A stretch of 21,775 bases of DNA from an uncultured Methanobrevibacter sp. (lineage in GTDB: Archaea; Methanobacteriota; Methanobacteria; Methanobacteriales; Methanobacteriaceae): the NCBI GenBank assembly GCA_900319985.1, contig ONQL01000023.1:1-21775 (forward strand), written 5' to 3'. Under the pieces are notes generated by a model. It saw nothing but the letters and a program-made list of their open reading frames with translations. It was not told the DNA's origin and did not search any database. Each line of letters starts with the position of its first letter. Positions within the stretch are counted from its first letter, which is position 1. Below are positions 1-9,000 of the stretch, piece by piece. The translations under genes were made by a program, and so were the position numbers.

Positions 1-57
1 AATTTCATCAAAGAGCATTTGGAAAGTAATACCCACATTTGTGCAATTCATCCATGA
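1..57 (+). CDS. Possible C-terminal tail of a gene cut by the window edge
   Basis: Frame 1 is open from the first base and gives 18 residues, ending in HICAIHP before a TGA at 55-57. A perfect 9-bp hairpin straddles the stop, which is also how terminators are placed on confirmed genes in this window. The reading is too short to assign a family, and a chance open frame is possible. No function is proposed. Confidence 0.3.
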   Translation, partial: NFIKEHLESNTHICAIHP

Positions 58-73
58 CTTGTAGAAGTCATGG
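52..73 (+). terminator. Hairpin across the stop of the partial gene
   Basis: CCATGACTT (52-60) and AAGTCATGG (65-73) are perfect inverted repeats around a GTAG loop. The sequence after it is T-rich but has no long T run. It is probably a terminator for the gene ending at 57, or otherwise a structured element of unknown role. Confidence 0.4.
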
Positions 74-529
74 TATTCTTGCATTAATTAGATAAATTAT
101 TGGTATTTTTTACAAAAATTTTATCTATCATTTTTTTTTTTAAATCATGCATATTAATTACAAATATAAGACCATTTTTCCGTTTTTCTGATTTTAAAGG
201 TGATTTTTGTTATTCTGTAGTAAAAAATTCCCCATCACCAGATCCATTTTTCATATCTGATAATTAAATTCAGCATTAATCAAATTGAATTAATTGAAAT
301 TACTTAAAATTTAATGATGCATGTATTGCAGTTACTGCAAGGTTTATAAAAATCAAGTTACTTTCTAACAATACAGTAAATAAGAATACTATTTTAAATA
401 TTATATAAATTTATTGAAAAAAAGTTTTACAAATTAATTGAAGAATGTCATGTTGTATTAATAAATTGTATATACAATTGCCCCATGACATTAAAAAAAA
501 TCTCACATTCGAGAATCAAATTTTCAATC
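74..529. other. AT-rich intergenic stretch with hairpins
   Basis: No credible gene is seen. It holds a TTGCAG/CTGCAA inverted repeat at 326-340, a GGTGAT/ATCACC pair at 199-204 and 234-239, and the nested hairpin at 444-492 listed separately. The very high A+T makes promoter calls unreliable here. Confidence 0.6.
444..492. repeat. Nested inverted repeat
   Basis: AATGTCATG (444-452) pairs with CATGACATT (484-492). Inside the loop lies the perfect 16-bp palindrome AATTGTATATACAATT (464-479). A run of eight A follows on the + strand. This could be a structured RNA, a protein-binding palindrome or the remnant of a small mobile element. On the - strand the T run comes before the hairpin, so it is not a normal terminator for the small ORF at 772-530. 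Confidence 0.5.
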
Positions 530-772
530 CTATTTATTACAAAAGATATCATAACCTAAGTTATGATGAACAATAGGAAACAACAAAAAACACATACATA
601 TAGAGAATGGGACAATTATTGCTAAACAATAATATATCACTAACTTTTTATAAAATTTGTCATTTAACTCCCCTTGCTTACATAAAATTTCATAATCAAA
701 ACTTGTTGACCCATGTGATGGAACTGGTGCATTTCTCATATAGTGCAAGATAAAACCCTTTGAATTTTTCAT
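530..772 (-). CDS. Doubtful small membrane protein
   Basis: An 80-residue ORF with a polar N-terminal half and one or two hydrophobic stretches at about residues 44-70, compatible with a small membrane protein. The region before the ATG has only a weak TTAGGC-like ribosome binding site. No family is recognised. It sits alone in AT-rich DNA where chance ORFs are fewer than in GC-rich DNA but still occur. It could be a real small protein, a fragment of a decayed gene, or spurious. Confidence 0.3.
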   Translation of the reverse strand: MKNSKGFILHYMRNAPVPSHGSTSFDYEILCKQGELNDKFYKKLVIYYCLAIIVPFSICMCFLLFPIVHHNLGYDIFCNK

Positions 773-1166
773 TGCCTAACAAAGTCTTTACCAAATATTC
801 ACTTTGTTTTTTAATCAAATCAGAATAGTTTACAGTTTCATCATTATATTTTATTAGGACCATCATATTTTTTTTTTAAAAATTTCTATTGGAAGTTACA
901 TATGATTATTATAAATAGATAAAATAGTATTACTTAAAATCATTGGTGATATTTTTCAAAATCATGAAAAATTTCTTATTACATTTTAAATTATTTTTAT
1001 TACAAAATCAAAATTTGAAGAAATCACCATTTTGAAATCACTTGATGTATATGTATTACTTCACTTACAACATTTCCCCAGAAACTCCCAAATTATCCAA
1101 ATTTTATATATAAAGAGAACGTATATTTTATGTAATAATATTCAGTAAAAAAGAAAAGATACGAAG
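773..1166. other. AT-rich intergenic stretch before the integrase
   Basis: No gene is seen. A degenerate inverted repeat links GGTGATATTTTTCAAA (about 944-960) with a GAAGAAATCACC segment (about 1017-1028). The rest is poly-A/T-rich sequence with several TATA-like strings. No tRNA or clear attachment site was found. Confidence 0.5.
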
Positions 1167-1226
1167 TATTTATATACTCACAAAATCAATAGTATAACAA
1201 GGGTTAGGTATTATAAATTTAGGGGG
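1167..1226 (+). promoter_or_regulatory. Probable promoter and ribosome binding site of the integrase
   Basis: A TATTTATATAC-type TATA box lies at about 1167-1177, roughly 65 bp before the ATG, so a short untranslated leader is expected. A purine-rich AGGGGG at 1221-1226, ten bases before the ATG, is the only ribosome binding site candidate. Confidence 0.4.
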
Positions 1227-1236
1227 CAAAAAGCTT

Positions 1237-2319
1237 ATGATCGAGGTTGATGAGCTAACGGACTACCTAGATGAATACTTAGAAGAAAAACAAGAGGTAA
1301 AAAACTTAACAGAGGAAACCGTACAAAAACAAACATTTAACATATCCAAATTCATCGAATACCTGGAACATGAGGGAATCGATGAGCTGAACAGCGGCAA
1401 TGTTAAAAAACAATTAAGACATTATCGTAGATATTGTTTAAAAAAACGTGGGAATAAAAGAACAACAGTTAAAACATATATGATGAATATCTTGGAATTC
1501 ATCAACTCTGAAGATGTTCAGGAAGAAATCCAGCATGAAACAATTAAAATGAAGGATATCATTGAAGTTAAAGCTGAAGATCCTGAAACTGCTAAAAAGA
1601 GAATAGAAAAAATCAGTTTAACACGACCGCAAAGTTCATTTTTCTTGGATACGATAGAACAAAGTGGAAATAAAAGAGATTATGCGATTTGCAGAACTTT
1701 CATCGATTCTGGCATGAGGCTTAAGGAACTGGTCCTTTTAAACAAAAGCGATATCCAGATTCCCATTGATGAAAATGGATTTTACATCCTGCCTGATGAC
1801 ACAAACGAATTTATTGAAGTCTATTTGCGTGCAGAAACCACAAAAGGTGAGTTGAAAGACCGTACAACTTTTATCACCTACGATACGCTGGTCAGTCTTA
1901 ATGATATGATCTATGACCGCATCACAAAACTCAGAAAAAACACCAATGATGTATACCGGCCTGTGATTCAGAGAAATAAGGCTGCTGAAGAAGTGAATCG
2001 TGAAGAATTGTTCACAAACATTAAGGGCAATAGAATAGGAAAACGTGGAGTGCAGGATATTGTAAAAAAGTATGCACATATGAGCGATGAGAGAATAGCT
2101 GATGAAAATATTGACTGTCCTGTAAACTATGGAAAAAATGTCAGTGTGCATATTCTCAGACACACTGCCTTAAGCCATTATGCGGAAGTATTGACTGTTG
2201 CTGAAGTTCAAACAATTGCAGGACATTCCAACAGCCAAACAACAGATAAATATATCCATGTTGACAGAGAACAAATGAAATTGAAATTGAAGGCAAATAA
2301 TTTCAAATTTAATTTGTAA
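1237..2319 (+). CDS. Tyrosine recombinase / integrase (XerC/D-like)
   Basis: A 360-residue site-specific recombinase of the phage-integrase family. Residues 1 to about 100 form a helical SAM-like DNA-binding domain, with the basic stretch RHYRRYCLKKRGNKR at 61-75. The rest is the catalytic domain. The expected active-site set is complete: Arg161 in SGMRLKEL, a candidate Lys203 in TTKGE, His305 and Arg308 in HILRHT, His330 in AGHSNSQTT, and the nucleophile Tyr339 in DKYIHV. An intact catalytic set suggests an active enzyme. It could serve chromosome dimer resolution, a promoter-inverting switch or an integrated element. No phage or plasmid genes and no tRNA attachment site accompany it here, so its substrate is unknown. 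The gene stands alone, with T-rich DNA after it. Confidence 0.93.
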   Translation: MIEVDELTDYLDEYLEEKQEVKNLTEETVQKQTFNISKFIEYLEHEGIDELNSGNVKKQLRHYRRYCLKKRGNKRTTVKTYMMNILEFINSEDVQEEIQHETIKMKDIIEVKAEDPETAKKRIEKISLTRPQSSFFLDTIEQSGNKRDYAICRTFIDSGMRLKELVLLNKSDIQIPIDENGFYILPDDTNEFIEVYLRAETTKGELKDRTTFITYDTLVSLNDMIYDRITKLRKNTNDVYRPVIQRNKAAEEVNREELFTNIKGNRIGKRGVQDIVKKYAHMSDERIADENIDCPVNYGKNVSVHILRHTALSHYAEVLTVAEVQTIAGHSNSQTTDKYIHVDREQMKLKLKANNFKFNL

Positions 2320-2327
2320 AAAATTAA

Positions 2328-2360
2328 TTTCATTTTTCCTTTATTCTTTTTTTCAATTTT
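2328..2360 (+). terminator. T-rich tract after the integrase
   Basis: Within 10 bp of the stop codon begins a T-dominated tract including runs of five and seven T. Archaeal transcription commonly ends at such tracts without a hairpin, so this is a plausible terminator. Confidence 0.45.
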
Positions 2361-2452
2361 AACAAAGTATAAATACTATTTTTGTAAAATATATAAAATA
2401 ATATAGCTTTTTAAGATTTTTTTCTATTTTTATAAAAATTTTAATGATTTAT

Positions 2453-3469
2453 ATGATTTCAAGAAGAGTAGTATGGATTTTCGGAGTTACATTAATTTTA
2501 ATTTCGATATTGGGCGTATGTTCTGCTGGCAATCAGCATAATACTTATGATATTCAGCAGGTTTTGGAAGAGACTAACGAATCAGACCTAACCGGGTGCT
2601 GTTCAGTTGCATTGCAATTAGAGGGAAACAACAGTATGTTTTCATTTAGAAGAGATGCCAATTTAACTGCAGATATATACATAGAAGAGATTGATTGGCA
2701 TGGCATACCTGCAATAAAACAATATAAAACAACAGGAGACTATTTCTGTCAAGTTATAATCACTTCAAATGGATGGACTATCGGTTATGGAGGAATAGAT
2801 GACGGTCCAGACAATGAAAAGATTGAGGAAATCACTTCTCATATGATTACAGACGACAACAGCATTTCTGATGAAAAATTAGCTCAAATTCAAAAAATCA
2901 AGGAACCTTACAAAATGGGACATCTCTTGATTAAGGCTCCTAATGGAAATTATGGTGTTGCCTTTGCAGATAATCATTTTAAAGGCAAATTAAATCCTGG
3001 ACAATACATTGTAATTCCAAATAGGGAAAAATACATGGATAACGGCACCATGCCTTTGAATACAACAGATAAGGTTGCCGCTATGACTAAATTGGCTACA
3101 TCTGATGTCTTTGGACTCACAAGAAGAGACATTACAACTTACAATTTCCATAATTCTCAGAATTCAACACATAATGTTAATGTAACTGACGCTTATCTTT
3201 CCAATGATGACGGATCAGCTCATGGATTGAATACCACAGGCCTTGTGGATAATGTATACTTTAATAAAACACTGTTTAAAGCTGAAAAAATTCCTATAGC
3301 TCCTAATTATACCTCTATGGGAACCATGGTTCTCAAGGAGTATACAGGTCATCTATCTATTATAACAATCGGTGCAATACTTGTAATTGTAGTAATACTT
3401 GTTGCAATACTGTTCTATGTTGTTTATGGGGCGGTAAGATCTGTAAGACATAGAGGTCGTAGGCGCTAA
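2453..3469 (+). CDS. Secreted, C-terminally membrane-anchored protein of unknown function
   Basis: A 338-residue protein with a typical N-terminal signal segment (MISRR followed by about 17 hydrophobic residues ending near VCSAG). A long extracellular part follows, then a C-terminal transmembrane helix (about LSIITIGAILVIVVILVAIL) and an arginine-rich cytoplasmic tail, RSVRHRGRRR. It probably sits on the outer face of the membrane. Nine N-x-S/T sequons are visible, in keeping with archaeal N-glycosylation. No catalytic motif is recognised. Two ATG codons three codons apart compete for the start (2444 and 2453). The second is chosen because the signal peptide then begins with the basic MISRR. 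A TATA-like TTTTATAAAAA lies at 2427-2437. No ribosome binding site is evident. Confidence 0.8.
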   Translation: MISRRVVWIFGVTLILISILGVCSAGNQHNTYDIQQVLEETNESDLTGCCSVALQLEGNNSMFSFRRDANLTADIYIEEIDWHGIPAIKQYKTTGDYFCQVIITSNGWTIGYGGIDDGPDNEKIEEITSHMITDDNSISDEKLAQIQKIKEPYKMGHLLIKAPNGNYGVAFADNHFKGKLNPGQYIVIPNREKYMDNGTMPLNTTDKVAAMTKLATSDVFGLTRRDITTYNFHNSQNSTHNVNVTDAYLSNDDGSAHGLNTTGLVDNVYFNKTLFKAEKIPIAPNYTSMGTMVLKEYTGHLSIITIGAILVIVVILVAILFYVVYGAVRSVRHRGRRR

Positions 3470-3471
3470 AA

Positions 3472-3499
3472 TTTATTAAATTTCATAAAATTTAATAAA
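3472..3499 (+). terminator. AT-only hairpin after the secreted-protein gene
   Basis: TTTATTAAATTT (3472-3483) and AAATTTAATAAA (3488-3499) are perfect 12-bp inverted repeats with a CATA loop, three bases after the stop. It probably acts as a terminator or a 3' end stabiliser. The 26 bases at 3467-3492 recur at 4017-4042 with one mismatch. Confidence 0.45.
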
Positions 3500-3530
3500 A
3501 AATAGCAAAAATTGAAGAAAATAATGTATT

Positions 3531-3560
3531 TCACTAGCTTGATATATATGGAGCTAGTGA
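3531..3560. repeat. Inverted repeat, 9-bp stem
   Basis: TCACTAGCT (3531-3539) pairs perfectly with AGCTAGTGA (3552-3560) around a 12-base loop. It is unusually GC-containing for its surroundings. It may be a second terminator for the secreted-protein gene or part of a non-coding RNA. Confidence 0.45.
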
Positions 3561-3619
3561 TTTATGGCATTTTATTAATATTACTTGAGTATTAGTGGTA
3601 AAATAAGTAGTAATTATAC

Positions 3620-3671
3620 TTTCTGTAAATACAGAAGATATATAAAGTACTACTTTCCATATTTACAGAAA
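3620..3671. repeat. Paired inverted repeats built on TTTCTGTAAATA
   Basis: TTTCTGTAAATA (3620-3631) has its exact reverse complement TATTTACAGAAA at 3660-3671. The left arm also overlaps a smaller palindrome, TTCTGT-AAAT-ACAGAA (3621-3636). Repeated half-sites in both orientations look like a protein-binding cluster or the ends of a small mobile-element remnant. Confidence 0.45.
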
Positions 3672-3995
3672 TAAGGATAATACTACTATACTATTTATAC
3701 ATATATTACCATAATAAGTAAATATCTATTAATACCATTAGTACTAATCCTTCTATAATACCTATAATATCTATTTTTATATATTTCCATATAATATATA
3801 TTTACTTATAATATACGGAAATATGTTTCCGACTATTGTAATATTACACTAACGAAAATTTTAGTAAAAATAAAGAATATATTAGCTTATTTTTTAATAT
3901 ATAGTTATATTATTACTTATTTAATATATTAGAGCATATAACAGTTAATTAAATTTAAATTACTAATGTCTGCAAATATATATCAAAAAATGAAG

Positions 3996-4080
3996 GCTGA
4001 TGAGACGAAAAATTAATAAAATTTATTAAATTTTATAAAATTAATGACGTTGATCTTTTTCCAGCAACATTAATATCAGC
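3996..4080. ncRNA. Possible structured non-coding RNA
   Basis: The ends GCTGAT (3996-4001) and ATCAGC (4075-4080) are complementary. Next to the second lies ATTAAT (4069-4074), matching ATTAAT copies at 4011-4016 and 4040-4045. An inner hairpin pairs GTTG (4049-4052) with CAAC (4065-4068). Several stems can therefore close into one fold. The strand is undecided and no promoter is clear. A structured element is plausible, but AT-rich DNA makes many such pairings by chance. Confidence 0.2.
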
Positions 4081-4240
4081 ATAATATATGCAAAACATCC
4101 TTAATTTAGATCACACCATATATATGTAATTGTATAAAAATGATATTTTTGCATTATGATTATTAAATTTTACAAAAATTGGGATAAATCTGGGCGATGA
4201 AAAAAGTTAACTTTGAAATTCACCAAGAAAAATTAAAAAT

Positions 4241-4270
4241 AAAAAAAAGTTGTAGATGAGTTTCATCTAC
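4241..4270 (-). terminator. Intrinsic-type terminator of the NRPS-MATE operon
   Basis: Read on the minus strand, GTAGATGA-AAC-TCATCTAC (8-bp perfect stem, 4252-4270) is followed two bases later by a run of eight T (4241-4248). It starts five bases after the stop of the exporter gene. Confidence 0.8.
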
Positions 4271-4274
4271 TTGA

Positions 4275-5999
4275 TTACTTGTTGATTATGATAACAGTAC
4301 TGTTCAATCCCAGCACTCTTGAATAATCGATTTTGTCTGCAATTTTATTTAGGAGACTTATGTTATCGAATTCCAGATTTTCATTTTCAATGACAGGATT
4401 GAAATCTATACCTGTATCCTTAATGGAAATCAGTATGTTTTCGCTGTTGTCCCTAACGATAACATCTATTGTATTTACATCTTCATTGGTGTTGATGATA
4501 TTTACAAGCATTTCCTCAATTGCAAGGCTCACTACAGTACCTGTTTTGGAGTCTTTTATATAATCCTGGATTTGATGGGACAATTCTACAGCTTCCTCAA
4601 TGCTGCTGTTTATTGTATGTTCAAATACGTTGTCGTCGTTGTGCTTGTTGATAAAGAATCCGGTATATTCTCCATTGCTCTTTTTGTTTATGTATCTGGA
4701 ATATGCATAAATAAATAGGATAGTACCTAATTCAGCCAATGCAAATGAAATCCATATTCCGTTTCCTCCTATTGCAAATGACAATATGAATGCAAGTCCA
4801 ATAGGCAGCACAAATCCTTCAAGAAGAGATATTATTGTGGACAATTTGTTTTTTTGTATTGCCTGGGAATAGAATGTATACAGGAATGTTATTGCGGTTC
4901 CGGCATAGCTTATGGCAAATATCCTCAATGCATTTAAAACAACAGGAACATGTTCAGGATTTTTAACGCTGTATAACATTAGCAGTGATTGAGGATAGAC
5001 AATAAAGAGAACTGACAGTGCCAAACTGCTGGCCAAAACAATCTTGAGGGATTTTTTGATTACATAGTTGACTCCGGAGAAATCCTCTTCCTTAAAGTAA
5101 ACAGATACAATCGGAGACATGGTCTGTGCTGTTCCAATCAGAAAGATATACAATATAAACAGACTGTTATAGCAGATGCTGAATGCAACAAGGCCTGCCT
5201 GTCCAAGATATATTCCAAGAAGAATATTTATTATGAACAGTTTCAATGTCAAATAAAGCTGTGTTGATGAGGATGAAAATCCTGAAGCCACAATCCGCTT
5301 AAGAAATCCGAAAAATTTTCCAGCTTTAAGTTTAATGAACTGCAATGTACGTTCCGGCTTGAAGAAGTAATATGAAATGAATACTGAACCCATGAGGTAT
5401 CCTGTTGTTGTAGCCAATGCAGCGCCGCCAATGCCTAAGTTGAAAAACTTGATGTATATGAAGTCAAAAAGGATATTGATGATATTGGCCAACAGTATTG
5501 CTCTGAATGGGAGTGTTGGAATACCATCTGCCCTAATGAAATATGACATACTCATCATATAACATAAGAAAGGCATACCTATGATTACTGACACGAAAAA
5601 CTGGGTAACGTCAGGAATCAAAGCCGGCTGTGATGAACATAGGAACTCTGCAATGGGATGTGAAAATATGCATCCGAAAACTGCAATCAGAATCCCTATC
5701 ACTATAAGGGATATGAGCGCCACAGAAAAGTAGCTGTTACTTTTTTCCTCGTCAAATTCCGCCTTTGCAACTGAACAAAGAACGCTTCCGCCCAGTCCGA
5801 TCATCCAGTATATTAGATTGACAAATGTGATGACCGGAGCTACAAGCTGAATTGCTGAAAGGTTTCCTGCACCAAGCAAAAAACTGACTATCAGTCCGTC
5901 GACAAAAAGGCATATGTTTCCTGCCATGGAAGTAAATAATGTCGGCAGGAAAAACTCGCTGAATTTACTTTTTAGGAGTTCATAATTACGTTCATACAT
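4275..5999 (-). CDS. MATE-family exporter fused to an RsbW-like ATPase domain
   Basis: A 574-residue protein. Residues 1 to about 440 are a polytopic MATE transporter (Na+ or H+ driven drug/metabolite exporter) with the usual two-lobe pattern of about 12 membrane helices. Residues about 455-574 are a cytoplasmic histidine-kinase-fold ATPase domain of the anti-sigma RsbW type. It has an N-box LAIEEMLVN (Glu496, Asn500), a G1 box KDTGIDFNP (Asp528, Gly530) and a degenerate G2 segment GLNSTVI (564-570). MATE proteins are usually near 450 residues, so the extra 120 are a true extension in the same ORF. The gene starts 12 bp after the NRPS stop, with its AGGTG ribosome binding site overlapping that stop, so the two are co-transcribed and translationally linked. 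The likely role is export of the NRPS product. What the ATPase domain does is inferred only: nucleotide sensing, gating, or binding a regulatory protein. Confidence 0.9.
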   Translation of the reverse strand: MYERNYELLKSKFSEFFLPTLFTSMAGNICLFVDGLIVSFLLGAGNLSAIQLVAPVITFVNLIYWMIGLGGSVLCSVAKAEFDEEKSNSYFSVALISLIVIGILIAVFGCIFSHPIAEFLCSSQPALIPDVTQFFVSVIIGMPFLCYMMSMSYFIRADGIPTLPFRAILLANIINILFDFIYIKFFNLGIGGAALATTTGYLMGSVFISYYFFKPERTLQFIKLKAGKFFGFLKRIVASGFSSSSTQLYLTLKLFIINILLGIYLGQAGLVAFSICYNSLFILYIFLIGTAQTMSPIVSVYFKEEDFSGVNYVIKKSLKIVLASSLALSVLFIVYPQSLLMLYSVKNPEHVPVVLNALRIFAISYAGTAITFLYTFYSQAIQKNKLSTIISLLEGFVLPIGLAFILSFAIGGNGIWISFALAELGTILFIYAYSRYINKKSNGEYTGFFINKHNDDNVFEHTINSSIEEAVELSHQIQDYIKDSKTGTVVSLAIEEMLVNIINTNEDVNTIDVIVRDNSENILISIKDTGIDFNPVIENENLEFDNISLLNKIADKIDYSRVLGLNSTVIIINK

Positions 6000-6011
6000 T
6001 GGCTGACACCT

Positions 6012-9000
6012 CTATACGCTGAAGAAATCCAAATCGTTCAGGTACTTGATGAAATAGTATACATATTCCTCTGAAATGAAAGGCCATTTGATTCCTAGAC
6101 GATACAATACCTGAACAGTGTATGCATTGTCAACCGGAATCCAGATTTTCTTAACCTTTCCTGAACCGATTGAAGTGATAAGACCTGATACACCTTCCTG
6201 TTTTGCCTTATCTGCCAGAGCTTCATCCAATGCGTTTTGATAGTCATCATCCTCTGAAGGTTCAATATCCAATTCCAAAGGTCTGATGATATCGATTATA
6301 TCTCCAAAGCTGACATTGTGATAATCATATGGGTGGAAGACAGTACATTCCTTAGGAGTCTTGGACAATCCGATAATTGCCTTTGCAGTAACGTCAATAG
6401 GTGAAAATTCAACCCTGTTCATCAGCATTGAATAAGGCATCTTTCCGATTGTTACGAATGCCTTCAAACGGTTGATGAATCCATTTGAGTTGAAGTTGAT
6501 TTGGAACTCGCTGTCTGAGCTTCTTGCCATCAGGTTACCTACACGCATGATTTTAACATCCAAATCATCATTGACAGCAGCCTCCAGAACTGCACGTTCT
6601 GCCAGGAATTTACTGCTCAGATACTGGTTGTCGACAGCTTGACCTATGAATAGGTCCTGTTCTGTAAATTCAACATCTGCCGGAGGATAATTGTTGACAC
6701 TTTCACCTGCTATACTGTATGTTGATACCTGGACGTATTTCGCATTCTTCATTTTTGCAAACTTAAGTCCGTTGACTACGCCGCCGAGGTTTATGTCTTC
6801 AATGTCAGTTCCTGATGAGAAATGCTTTACATTAGCTGCACAGTTTATTACTGTTTCTATGTTTTCTGAAAGAAGCTTTTCAAAGTCCTCGAAGTTGGTA
6901 ATGTCTCCTTCTATAATGTGCAGTCTTTCGTCAAATGTATCTTCATATTCATTTGAGAAGTAATAGTACAGCAGTGATTTCAATCTTTCAGCACCGCTTA
7001 ACACTTTGTTTGCCCTTATGAAACAGTAAATATCTCCTGTTTCATTTTCCAATAATTCATGCAATACATGAATTCCTAAAAATCCGGTAGCACCGGTGAG
7101 GAGCACATCACCCAGGCTTTCATCTATTTCACCATTTGAAAGTGACTCGAGGTTGTTTTTGGAAAGAAGCCTGTTGATTTCTGTGTAGTCATATGCCATT
7201 TCTGATTTTTTCTCGAAACTTTCATCTGACAGTATGAATTCGGCCAGTGCCCTAGGTGTCGGGTTGGCAAAGACATCCCCATAATTGATGTTGTAATTCT
7301 GGTTAAGTGATTCCATTGTTATTTTGGTAACCAGAAGTGATGTTCCACCTATATCGAAGAAGCTGTCTGTTACGCTCACTTCGTCAAGACCAAGAATGTC
7401 TGCAAAGAGATTGGTGAAGAATGCCTCAACCTCATTTTCAGGTGCGACATATTCTGTAACAAGAACCGGTTCAGGCAGGTTTCTAAGGTCTGTCTTGCCG
7501 TTTACTGTTTGCGGCATTTCATCAAGTTCCATGTAGACTGTCGGAACCATATAGTATACCAATTTTTCGGCAAGTGAAGCTTTTAGCTCATCAATATCAA
7601 TGGAATATCCGTTTTCTTCACGATTTTCATCTTTGTAGTCATCCTCAACAGTGAAATATGCACAAAGATGGTCATTGCCCTTGATCTTTTTAACGACAAC
7701 AGCAACGGACTTGATTCCAGGGAATTTTGAAAGTCCGACTTCGATTTCACCTATTTCAATTCTCAAACCTCTAAGCTTGATTTGGTTGTCCATCCTTCCG
7801 AATACATAATAGTCACCGTCTTCAGTGACCTTGACAAAATCTCCTGAATGATAGAACCTGATTCCATTAATCACTTCATAGCTTTCGGCATTTTTCTCAG
7901 GACGATTCAGGTATTCCCTTGAAACACCTTTTCCTGCTATGTAGAGTTCCCCGATAACATTAGGAGGCAACGGATTGGAATCAAAGTCCATAACCATCTC
8001 GCGGACATTGAACATTTCCTTTCCGATGTGGATGTCCGGGCTATCAAGCAGGTGTCCGTTACAGTAGACTGTTGTTTCAGTTGGACCGTACATGTTGAAG
8101 AATTTTCCTTTGGAGTTTTTGCTGAGCAGATCATACAGCCTTGCAGAGAAAGGTTCTCCTGCATGAATATATACCTTGAATCCGTACATTGTCTCCTGCA
8201 TGGCTTCGATTTCAAGATATTGAAGTAGACGTGAAGGTGTGGCAATGTATACATTGGCTCCTGTCCTGTGTATAAGGTCCATCATTTCAACAGGGTCCTT
8301 GTATTGTGTATCATTTGCAAATACCATCGGAACTCCATTCAATAAGGATCCCATAATTTCCTGCTGGAATACGTCAAAAGCAACGGTTGTTGTAGACAAT
8401 ACTTTATAATCCTCTTTTTCAAGATTTTGCACCAGCTCATATGTACATAGGTTTCTAGGGTCAGGATATACAAAGTTGGCAATGTTTCCGTGCTCAAGGA
8501 TTACACCTTTCGGAAGTCCTGTGGAACCTGAAGTGTAGATGAGGTATGCCATATTGTTTGCATGAACATCAGGGTCCGGATTGGATGTGTCCTCCTCTTT
8601 TAAAAGTTCGTCTACATCCAACAGATTGTCTGCATAATCAGAAAGGTCAATGCCGTTCTTTTCGATCACATCATCGACAATGATGAATTTTGATTCGCTG
8701 TCTGTCAAAACATGTTCAACCCTTTCGGAAGGATATTCTGAATCTACCGGAATGAATGCCGCACCAGATTTAAGGATACCAAATATTGATGCCATGACGT
8801 TACTGTTCCTGTTCAGTATGAACATTACTCTGTCTTCAGGTCCGACACCCCTCTTGATAAGGCTGTGTGCAATTCTGTTGGCCTTTTCATTCAGTTGGGC
8901 ATATGTGAACTCGCCGTCATCTGCATATAATATTGTCCTGTTAGGATGCAGTTCGACCTGATTTTCAAATATCTTGTTGAGCCTTTCCTCTTCAATCTCT

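Larger units (their letters stand above)
3467..4042. repeat. 26-bp direct repeat bounding the region (3467-3492 and 4017-4042)
   Basis: The two copies differ at one base (C to T at the 18th base) and lie 550 bp apart. Both consist only of A and T apart from that base, so chance similarity in low-complexity DNA must be considered. If real, they could be the scars or ends of an inserted segment. Confidence 0.35.
3470..4240. other. Repeat-rich, very AT-rich region between convergent genes
   Basis: No gene is seen in about 770 bp. Because both flanking genes end here, promoter function for them is not expected. The stretch contains several inverted repeats: TCACTAGCT/AGCTAGTGA at 3531-3560; TTCTGT/ACAGAA at 3621-3636, nested in a 12-bp pair spanning 3620-3671; and CGGAAA/TTTCCG at 3816-3831. 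It also holds a 26-bp direct repeat and a possible structured RNA at 3996-4080. It may be a decayed insertion, a non-coding RNA locus or a protein-binding region. Confidence 0.6.

Noticed and set aside
11..20. Assigning the partial gene at the left edge to a transposase
   Set aside because: Eighteen residues are too few to support any family.
1..1236. tRNA, CRISPR array or integrase attachment site near the recombinase
   Set aside because: No cloverleaf, no evenly spaced repeats and no convincing direct-repeat att pair could be found by eye.
1738..2163. 141-codon ORF antisense to the integrase
   Set aside because: It is a shadow of a well-supported gene with full catalytic motifs and has no plausible start signals.
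3997..4010. CTGATGAGACGAAA resembles a hammerhead ribozyme core or a C/D-box RNA C box
   Set aside because: There is no stem II between CTGATGA and GAAA and no fitting cleavage triplet and stem I/III arrangement. The base before TGATGA is C, where the C box wants a purine, and no CTGA D box follows at a suitable distance.
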